Shown one piece after another: positions 1 to 4,571 of a stretch of DNA of 6,294 nucleotides. A program made the position numbers and the translations under genes. The stretch comes from Clostridiales bacterium (GTDB lineage Bacteria > Bacillota > Clostridia > Peptostreptococcales > Anaerovoracaceae), in assembly GCA_009778415.1 (NCBI GenBank), contig WRJV01000189.1, positions 1-6,294 on the forward strand. Reading direction: 5' to 3'. The notes beneath the pieces were generated by a model. It searched no databases. It saw only the letters and a list, made by a program, of their open reading frames with translations, and was not told the origin of the DNA. Each line of letters opens with the position of its first letter. Position 1 is the first letter of the stretch.

Positions 1-23
1 TTTATTTATATTGTACCATGTAA

Positions 24-47
24 TTGTTGACAACTGTATGGCAACAA
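24..47. promoter_or_regulatory. Possible operator: palindromes across the -35 and spacer
   Basis: GTTGACAAC (26-34) is a 9-bp palindrome covering the -35 box. TTGTTG (24-29) and CAACAA (42-47) form a wider inverted repeat over the -35 and spacer. A protein bound here would block RNA polymerase. Autoregulation by the downstream WYL regulator is an inference from position; no binding motif is known to me for this protein. Confidence 0.35.
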
Positions 48-55
48 TGTATAAT
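27..55 (+). promoter_or_regulatory. Consensus sigma-A type promoter of the WYL regulator gene
   Basis: TTGACA (27-32) and TATAAT (50-55) are separated by exactly 17 bp, a perfect match to the housekeeping promoter consensus. Transcription would begin near 62, giving a leader of about 27 bases before the ATG at 89. Because this promoter overlaps the upstream in-frame codons from position 11, it also argues that translation starts at 89. Confidence 0.85.
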
Positions 56-88
56 GAAAAAAAGATTTTTTTGAAAGGCGGCTGTCAG

Positions 89-1033
89 ATGAAAGTTGAC
101 AGGCTTGTCAGCATTATTATGGTACTCCTCGATAAAGAGCGCATAGGCGCACGGGAGTTAGCAGATATGTTTGAAGTCTCACCTCGCACAATATACCGCG
201 ACATAGACTCTATCAACATGGCAGGTATTCCTGTCTACGGGGCGCCGGGAGTTAGCGGCGGCTTTGAAATCATGCAGAAATACAAGATTGATAAAAAGGT
301 TTTTTCGACTGCCGACCTTTCTGCTATCTTGATGGGGCTTTCCAGCCTTTCCAACATGATACGAGGCGATGAACTGGTAAACGCCCTTGCGAAAGTCAAG
401 AGTTTTATCCCTGCTGACAAAGCGAAAGATGTTGAACTAAAGGCAAATCAAATATATATAGATTTAAGTCCGTGGATGGGCAACGGGAACATACAGCCAT
501 ATTTGGAAATTATCAAAACAGCATTACAGGAAAACAAGCTGCTTTCGTTTGAATATGCAGACCGCTACGGAAACGAAACCGCACGAACAGCCGAGCCGTA
601 TCAGCTTGTAATGAAAAGTAGTCAATGGTATTGGCAAGGGTATTGCCTTACAAGAAATGATTTTCGCCTATTCAAGCTATCCCGAACATCAAACCTGCAA
701 ATACGAGAGGAAACTTTTACACCGCGAGATTATCAAAATCCGCAGTTAGATGTTACGGATATTGCGGCAACTATGCAGAAAAATATCAAAATCCGTATTC
801 ACAAATCAGTCATGGACAGAATTCTTGATTTTTGCACTTATGAACACTTTTCGCCTGACGGTAATGAGCACTACGTTGTCAGTTTTCCTTTCATAGAGAA
901 CGACTACCACTATGACATTCTTCTCAGTTTTGGGGATAAATGCGAGTGTTTAGAGCCATTACGCATTCGCTCGGAAATGAAACAGCGGATACATGATATG
1001 GCTGTCTTGTACGGTGTTCGGCATTTGCCTTAA
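89..1033 (+). CDS. HTH/WYL-domain transcriptional regulator (YafY-like)
   Basis: This is a predicted cytoplasmic DNA-binding regulator of 314 residues, the normal length for the family. Residues about 4-60 form a DeoR-like winged helix-turn-helix: the recognition helix region is SPRTIYRDID (31-40) and the wing ends in GGFE (57-60). A WYL domain follows at about 137-205, with the signature-like WYWQGYC (180-186) and FRLFKLSRT (192-200). The C-terminal part, about 230-314, fits the WCX extension. WYL domains sense ligands, and some members bind nucleic acids or nucleotides; the effector here cannot be read from sequence. I chose the ATG at 89 because AAGGCGG sits seven bases upstream and earlier in-frame starts overlap the promoter. 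The gene stands alone, convergent with the antitoxin remnant. It could control a stress or defence gene, but none is directly adjacent in an operon. Confidence 0.9.
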   Translation: MKVDRLVSIIMVLLDKERIGARELADMFEVSPRTIYRDIDSINMAGIPVYGAPGVSGGFEIMQKYKIDKKVFSTADLSAILMGLSSLSNMIRGDELVNALAKVKSFIPADKAKDVELKANQIYIDLSPWMGNGNIQPYLEIIKTALQENKLLSFEYADRYGNETARTAEPYQLVMKSSQWYWQGYCLTRNDFRLFKLSRTSNLQIREETFTPRDYQNPQLDVTDIAATMQKNIKIRIHKSVMDRILDFCTYEHFSPDGNEHYVVSFPFIENDYHYDILLSFGDKCECLEPLRIRSEMKQRIHDMAVLYGVRHLP

Positions 1034-1062
1034 AAGAAAGTCAACTGCGCCGATATCTGCCA

Positions 1063-1408
1063 TTACAGCCACACTCCAATCAAATCCTGCGCTTTTTTAT
1101 ATACGCGAAGCTGTTTTGCATAGGACGCAAGATTTTTTATATTTTTCACTCACATAATACGGTTTGATAAAAGGGTATGCCAAATTAAGCCGCGACTTTG
1201 AAATGCTCCGGCTGACCGCTAAATGCCACTCCAGCGGAGTACGGTTGCTGTATCCGTAATGAAATAACGCCGTATCCATGCACATAACCGCTTCGGGGAA
1301 CAGCTTCGCAATTATAGCGGCATCATTCGGTTCGTCAATATTCGCAAGCTGATAATATCCATTAACAAGCCTTAAATATATCGAACATAGAAATTTACCC
1401 CTTGACAA
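1063..1408 (-). pseudogene. Decayed AbiEi-type (type IV TA) antitoxin remnant
   Basis: The open frame at 1408-1097 encodes a piece resembling the core of AbiEi-family antitoxins: NGYYQLA, then FPEAVMCMDTALFHYGY, then RTPLEWHLAVSR and YPFIKPYY. The frame then shifts inside an A-rich run (+ strand 1133-1138). The other frame, from about 1140 to the stop at 1063-1065, encodes NLASYAKQLRVYKKAQ followed by DLIGVWL, which matches the family's C-terminal end as I remember it. The stretch normally between these parts, roughly 60-80 residues, is missing, so there has been an internal deletion plus a frameshift. The 5' end is also lost: the N-terminal helix-turn-helix is absent, and the only available start is a TTG without a ribosome binding site. 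No AbiEii-type nucleotidyltransferase toxin is nearby. The family call comes from remembered motif patterns, not a search. Confidence 0.75.
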
Positions 1409-1430
1409 ACCAGAACATATGTTCTATCAT
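1402..1430 (+). promoter_or_regulatory. Promoter of the SOS cassette
   Basis: TTGACA (1402-1407) and TATCAT (1425-1430) are separated by 17 bp, so this is a strong promoter with one mismatch in the -10 box. It reads into the Y-family polymerase gene, with transcription starting near 1437. The LexA box occupies the spacer, so repressor binding would exclude RNA polymerase. The -35 box overlaps the broken 5' end of the antitoxin remnant on the other strand. Confidence 0.8.
1412..1425. promoter_or_regulatory. LexA (DinR) SOS box
   Basis: AGAACATATGTTCT is a perfect 14-bp palindrome containing GAAC-N4-GTTC, the core of the Gram-positive LexA site (commonly CGAAC-N4-GTTCG). It lies between the -35 and -10 boxes, the usual place for repression. 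The downstream polymerase and SRAP genes are typical LexA targets, which independently supports the call. Confidence 0.88.
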
Positions 1431-1462
1431 TATTAGTACAACCCCTGTTCGAGGTGGCAGAT

Positions 1463-2731
1463 ATGGAGAGGGTGATAGCGCACTCTGATTTGAATTGTTA
1501 TTACGCATCTGTTGAAATGCTCAGGAACCCGCGCCTGCGCGACGTGCCGATGGCGGTCTGCGGCAGCAGGGCGGAGCGCCACGGGATTGTCCTGACGGCC
1601 AACTACATCGCGAAAAGGCGCGGAGTCAAGACGGGCATGGCAAACTGGGAAGCGTGCAGGGTTTGCCCCGGGCTGTACACTGTGCCGCCCCGCTACAGCG
1701 ACTACTTGCAGTTCTCCGCATTTGTGAGGGACATATACTCCGAGTACTCGGACCGCATTGAGGCCTTCGGCATAGACGAAAGCTGGATCGACCTTACGGG
1801 CTGCGTGTCGTCTTTCGCCCAAGGGGAAAAGGCTGTCCATGAAATACGGGGCAGGGTGAAGCGGGAGCTCGGCCTGACGGTTTCCATCGGCCTCTCCGAC
1901 AACAAAGTGTTCGCAAAGCTCGGGAGCGACATGAAAAAGCCCGACGCCTGCACAGTCATACCAAAGGAAAAGTTCAGGGAGATTGTCTGGCCGCTGCCTG
2001 TCGGCGACCTGCTCTACGTGGGGAGGGCGACAGAGGTGAAGCTGCGGAGCCGGTACATTGAAACCATCGGAGGCCTTGCGAGGGCCGACCCCGGCAACTT
2101 GAAGCGCTGGTTCGGTAAAGTCGGACTCGTACTCTACGCTTTCGCAAACGGCGAGGACAGGACGCAGGTGGCGGCCTGCGGCGTCGAGCCCCCGGTCAAG
2201 AGCGTCGGAAACAGCCACACCTGCCCTCGCGACCTTGCATGCGACCAGGACGTGAAGATAATGATATACGCCCTTTCAGACAGCGTAGGGGCGAGGCTCA
2301 TGGAGTACGGCCTAAAGGCGACGACGGTTGAGTTTTCCTATGTGAATACGGATTTGACTGCGCATGCGGTAAGGCAGGCAAAGCTAGAGAGCCCCACCGA
2401 CATCTCCGGCGAGATTGCAGACGCGGCGTTCAAGCTTTTCAAGCGGCATTACAGCCACTGGCCCTCCCCCTTGCGAAAGATTGGGGTTCGGGGGTGCGGC
2501 CTCGTCAGCGCGGATTTGCCGCAGCAGCTTTCCCTGTGGGAAGACGCCGCGCAGGCAGAGAGCAAAGAAGAGCTTGAGCGCACGGTAAACTGTCTGCGGG
2601 GGCGTTACGGGAACAAGGTTATACAAAGGGCGATCATGTACTTGGACACGGACCTTTCGGGGGTGGACGCAAAGCGCGACCACTTGATCCACCCGGTAGG
2701 CTTGTTTAAATCCGGTGCCATCCAAATTTGA
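1463..2731 (+). CDS. Y-family translesion DNA polymerase (UmuC/UvrX-like)
   Basis: This is an error-prone DNA polymerase of 422 residues that copies past damaged bases. The N-terminal motif SDLNCYYASVEM contains the metal-binding Asp9 and the aromatic steric-gate position Tyr14. The second catalytic motif, FGIDESWIDLTG, supplies Asp105 and Glu106. The palm/thumb motif SIGLSDNKVFAKLGSD (about 141-156) followed by MKKPD is typical of the family. A helix-hairpin-helix-like thumb follows at about 175-220, and the little-finger domain at about 245-350. QLSLW at 355-359 is a good beta-clamp binding motif. Length and motifs are complete, so the enzyme is probably active. The start at 1463 has GAGGTGG five bases upstream; an in-frame GTG at 1454 overlaps that site and is less likely. 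It is the first gene of a LexA-controlled cassette. Whether it is closer to UmuC, UvrX/YqjW or DinB needs a phylogeny; the FGIDES motif and clamp motif favour the UmuC-like Gram-positive group. Confidence 0.94.
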   Translation: MERVIAHSDLNCYYASVEMLRNPRLRDVPMAVCGSRAERHGIVLTANYIAKRRGVKTGMANWEACRVCPGLYTVPPRYSDYLQFSAFVRDIYSEYSDRIEAFGIDESWIDLTGCVSSFAQGEKAVHEIRGRVKRELGLTVSIGLSDNKVFAKLGSDMKKPDACTVIPKEKFREIVWPLPVGDLLYVGRATEVKLRSRYIETIGGLARADPGNLKRWFGKVGLVLYAFANGEDRTQVAACGVEPPVKSVGNSHTCPRDLACDQDVKIMIYALSDSVGARLMEYGLKATTVEFSYVNTDLTAHAVRQAKLESPTDISGEIADAAFKLFKRHYSHWPSPLRKIGVRGCGLVSADLPQQLSLWEDAAQAESKEELERTVNCLRGRYGNKVIQRAIMYLDTDLSGVDAKRDHLIHPVGLFKSGAIQI

Positions 2732-2787
2732 ACCGCAAAGCTGCTGCAAGCGGTTTGCTGCGAAGTTCAAGGAAAGGGGGGCTTGCC

Positions 2788-3177
2788 ATGGGGCGGCTGT
2801 GCGAATACAACAGCGCGGCAGACAATGGCCAAGCGGGCAAATACTCAATAAGAATCCCGCTGCGGATGACTCAGCTCACAGAGCGCGACGGCCGTGCCTG
2901 GCCGCTGGCTTTTGAATGGAAAGACGCGGGCGGGGAGGCCGTGAGGGTCAAAGTCGACAGGGTTGTTTCCGTAGCCCCGTGCGCCGAGCAAAAGAGCGGC
3001 TCCGTTGGGGACCGCTACGAGTGCGACATCGGCGGGCGGCTGGAATACCTTTACTATTCCAAGCTTCAGCCGCGCAAGTGGTTCAAGGTGCAGGAGGTCA
3101 GCGAGGCAGAATACAACGCCTATTACAAATTGCCGGGCGAACCGGGCAAAAAGCCGAGAGCGAACGTGAGTCGCTAA
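2788..3177 (+). CDS. Unknown 129-residue protein in the SOS cassette
   Basis: I do not recognise a named family. The frame is open, GC-rich like the polymerase gene, and lies 56 bases after it on the same strand. The ATG at 2788 follows the purine-rich AAGGAAAGGGGGG (2769-2781). A longer version from TTG at 2728 would overlap the polymerase stop but has no visible binding site. The predicted protein is soluble, with no signal peptide or membrane segment. Residues about 18-46 and 51-103 read as alternating beta strands: KYSIRIPLRM, then VRVKVDRVVSVAPCAEQKSG, then DRYECDIGGRLEYLYY and KWFKVQEV. This suggests a small beta-barrel. The pattern of a VDRVVSV strand, a basic or small-residue turn, a strand ending in aromatics and a final WF strand resembles, from memory, small unnamed proteins next to Y-family polymerases in Clostridia. 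A role as a polymerase accessory is inferred from context only. The stop codon lies inside repeat copy A. Confidence 0.75.
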   Translation: MGRLCEYNSAADNGQAGKYSIRIPLRMTQLTERDGRAWPLAFEWKDAGGEAVRVKVDRVVSVAPCAEQKSGSVGDRYECDIGGRLEYLYYSKLQPRKWFKVQEVSEAEYNAYYKLPGEPGKKPRANVSR

Positions 3178-3216
3178 TCACCGCGCTAGTGCGCAGTGCG
3201 CGGGCACCGCCCGCGT
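3173..3216 (-). repeat. Double-hairpin repeat, copy A
   Basis: Read on the minus strand, this 44-bp unit begins ACGCGGGCGGTGCCCGCG: a 7-bp stem with loop GGT. It continues into a second stem, CACTGCGC / GCGCGGTG with loop ACTA (8 pairs, one G-T), and ends GATTAGC. It aligns without gaps to 5960-6003 on the plus strand, 30 of 44 positions identical. The first stem carries a compensatory change (C-G here, T-A in copy B). It overlaps the stop codon of the upstream gene and ends just before the SRAP ribosome binding site, so on the mRNA the GC-rich hairpin (3199-3215) sits four bases from that site. Confidence 0.7.
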
Positions 3217-3219
3217 GAG

Positions 3220-3225
3220 AGGAGG
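3220..3225 (+). promoter_or_regulatory. Ribosome binding site deciding the SRAP start
   Basis: AGGAGG lies only two bases before the ATG at 3228, too close for normal initiation, but eight bases before the GTG at 3234, which is optimal. The spacing therefore selects GTG. Starting there makes the next codon TGC, giving the Met-Cys-Gly-Arg N-terminus required by SRAP enzymes. Confidence 0.8.
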
Positions 3226-3233
3226 ATATGGAA

Positions 3234-3806
3234 GTGTGCGGAAGGTACTACGTGGAAATTGACGAAAATGAACTGCGCGACATAGTAGATGCAGTCATGA
3301 AACATGAAGAAGAGCACCAAGAACAGTTGAAAATCAAGCTGTACGGCGAGGTGTTCCCGACGGATTTTGTTCCCGTGCAGACGGGCGTCGGCCAATTCCA
3401 AGCTATGAAGTGGGGGTATGCAGGTTTTGACAAAAGGCCTGTCATAAATGCCCGCAGTGAAACTGCCCTGACAAAGCCGATGTTTATGGAATCAATGAAG
3501 CTGCGCCGCTGCCTGGTGCCTGCAAGCGGCTACTATGAGTGGAAAAAAGAAGGAAGCAGGAAGGTGAAGCACAAGATATACATCCCCGGGCATCCGATGT
3601 TTATGGCCGGGTGCTACCGGCAGGAGCCGGGGAACCCCTTTAAGAGTTTCGTCATCCTTACGAGGGCGGCAGCCGGCGGCCTTGAAGAAATACATGGCCG
3701 CATGCCCGTCATCATCCCGAGGGGTTATGCCGCAAACTGGCTGCACGAGGGGCCAAACGCCATAAGCAAAGCCTTGACGGAGCTGGCCTTTGAACAAGCC
3801 ACTTAA
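3234..3806 (+). CDS. SRAP-domain protein (YedK/HMCES type), abasic-site DNA crosslinker
   Basis: This cytoplasmic protein of 190 residues should form a thiazolidine crosslink between its N-terminal cysteine and abasic sites in single-stranded DNA, shielding them from cleavage. After removal of Met1, the start MCGRYY exposes Cys2, the nucleophile. The other SRAP active-site elements are present: Asn72 in INARSE (with Arg74), Glu102 in SGYYEW, and His154 in IHGRMPVI. The tryptophan of KWGY (about 60-63) is also typical. Length is slightly under the E. coli homologue's, and the domain is complete. The GTG start is chosen over the ATG at 3228 because that one would place Glu and Val before the cysteine and is too near the AGGAGG. 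It is the last gene of the LexA-controlled cassette, 56 bases after the unknown gene and with no promoter seen between them. A 14-bp tandem duplication spans its stop codon. Confidence 0.93.
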   Translation: MCGRYYVEIDENELRDIVDAVMKHEEEHQEQLKIKLYGEVFPTDFVPVQTGVGQFQAMKWGYAGFDKRPVINARSETALTKPMFMESMKLRRCLVPASGYYEWKKEGSRKVKHKIYIPGHPMFMAGCYRQEPGNPFKSFVILTRAAAGGLEEIHGRMPVIIPRGYAANWLHEGPNAISKALTELAFEQAT

Positions 3807-3822
3807 ATCAAGCCACTTAATT
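3795..3822 (+). repeat. Tandem 14-bp duplication at the SRAP stop codon
   Basis: CAAGCCACTTAAAT (3795-3808) is followed directly by CAAGCCACTTAATT (3809-3822) and a partial third unit, CAAGC (3823-3827). The two full units differ at one position. The first carries the last codons (Gln-Ala-Thr) and the TAA stop, and the second lies in the trailer. The pattern fits a replication-slippage duplication; no function is suggested. Confidence 0.8.
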
Positions 3823-3828
3823 CAAGCA

Positions 3829-3845
3829 TGTCGGCGCTGCTGACA
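3829..3845. other. Stem-loop between convergent SRAP and TetR genes
   Basis: TGTCGGC (3829-3835) and GCTGACA (3839-3845) form a 7-bp stem with one G-T pair and a GCT loop. It sits between two convergent genes, where a shared terminator would be useful, but neither strand has a T-run after the stem. It is a weak candidate for a transcription end or mRNA-stabilising structure. Confidence 0.35.
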
Positions 3846-3850
3846 CAATA

Positions 3851-4411
3851 TCACTTGACAAAGGAACTGCTTCCATAGTTCGTGGCTTGCAGAATAAACT
3901 GAGCGACCTCTTGGGGCGTTTCCTTCATGTCGTTTAGCACCCAATTGCGGATGATTGCTGCCGACCCGTTTGAAATGAACACATAAAGCATGTCAAGCTG
4001 CCTGTCAGACGGGTTTCGGAGCTTTTGCTTCCATCCGTCTAAAAAACTGTCGTAGGCGCTGTTCATGAGCTTGTTGATGAGTTCATAATCCCCGCTTGTG
4101 ACAAAAAGGATTTTGCACAACGAACGGTGTTCAGCTAAATGGCTCATCAACCCCGTTATCATTTCCAGCGTGTCCATTTCTTTTGTCTGCCTTTTGTCCT
4201 GAAGAGTCTTGACTTCGGCGGCAAACTCGTCCTGCACTTGCCTCAGCAAGTCGAACTGATCGTTGTAGTGGGCGTAGAACGTCCCTCTGTTGACATCTGC
4301 CAAATCGCAGATTTCCTTGATTTGGATTTTATTGATGGGCTTGTCTGCCATTAGTTTCAATAGGCTTTCCTTCAATACCATCTTTGTGTATTTGATTCTT
4401 CGGTCGCTCAC
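3851..4411 (-). CDS. TetR/AcrR-family transcriptional repressor
   Basis: This is a 186-residue dimeric repressor, normal length for the family. The N-terminal DNA-binding domain covers residues about 5-52: the helix-turn-helix is IKEICDLADVNRGTFYAHY (31-49), with the characteristic GTFYAHY end of the recognition helix. The remaining roughly 130 residues are helical and variable, fitting the TetR C-terminal type common in Bacillota (similar to Pfam PF14278, by memory). This is the ligand-binding and dimerisation part. The start is GTG at 4411, well supported by GGAGG seven bases upstream (4419-4423 on the plus strand). It is divergent from the MFS efflux gene across 160 bp, the classic arrangement in which the repressor controls both genes and is released by a pump substrate. 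The ligand cannot be deduced. Confidence 0.92.
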   Translation of the reverse strand: MSDRRIKYTKMVLKESLLKLMADKPINKIQIKEICDLADVNRGTFYAHYNDQFDLLRQVQDEFAAEVKTLQDKRQTKEMDTLEMITGLMSHLAEHRSLCKILFVTSGDYELINKLMNSAYDSFLDGWKQKLRNPSDRQLDMLYVFISNGSAAIIRNWVLNDMKETPQEVAQFILQATNYGSSSFVK

Positions 4412-4442
4412 CAGATTTCCTCCAATCGTCGTTTGCTGAACA

Positions 4443-4470
4443 TATTATTGTATAGATGTTTATTATTGTA
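4443..4470. promoter_or_regulatory. Candidate TetR operator: 10-bp direct repeats
   Basis: TATTATTGTA occurs at 4443-4452 and again at 4461-4470, 18 bp apart, in the AT-rich region between the divergent TetR and MFS genes. The second copy runs into TGTACA (4467-4472), and TACATGTA (4505-4512), an 8-bp palindrome, lies just upstream of the MFS -10. One or more of these could be TetR binding sites. AT-rich DNA produces such repeats by chance, so this is tentative. Confidence 0.35.
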
Positions 4471-4491
4471 CATATATAAATTATCTGATGG

Positions 4492-4519
4492 TTGATTGTT
4501 TATTTACATGTATTATAAT
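4492..4519 (+). promoter_or_regulatory. Probable promoter of the MFS efflux gene
   Basis: TTGATT (4492-4497) and a perfect TATAAT (4514-4519) are 16 bp apart. The -10 box is embedded in the palindrome TATTATAATA (4511-4520), and TACATGTA overlaps the spacer, so a repressor could act here. The -35 box is moderate. I found no equally clear promoter for the divergent TetR gene. Confidence 0.6.
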
Positions 4520-4571
4520 ATCATCAATAGTAAAAGTCAATAATTGTTAGGTATTTGAGGAGGGATTATTT

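Noticed and set aside
11..88. Upstream extension of the WYL gene to position 11
   Set aside because: The extra 26 codons overlap a perfect promoter, and the ATG at 89 has a well-placed ribosome binding site and begins exactly where the family's N-terminus begins.
1433..2218. Long open frame on the minus strand opposite the polymerase gene
   Set aside because: It lies antisense to a clear Y-family polymerase, has no ribosome binding site or recognisable motif, and is explained by the GC-rich codon pattern of the plus strand.
2384..2848. Minus-strand open frame across the polymerase end and the next gene start
   Set aside because: It is antisense to two supported genes, with composition expected of a shadow frame and no family resemblance.
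2916..3218. Plus-strand open frame of 100 residues inside the unknown gene
   Set aside because: It is in another frame of the 2788-3177 gene, is rich in Arg and Gly as expected from shifted GC-rich codons, and has no binding site. The 2788 frame has a credible start and a beta-strand pattern.
3829..3845. Rho-independent terminator between the SRAP and TetR genes
   Set aside because: The stem exists, but neither strand has a following T-run, so it is listed only as a stem-loop.
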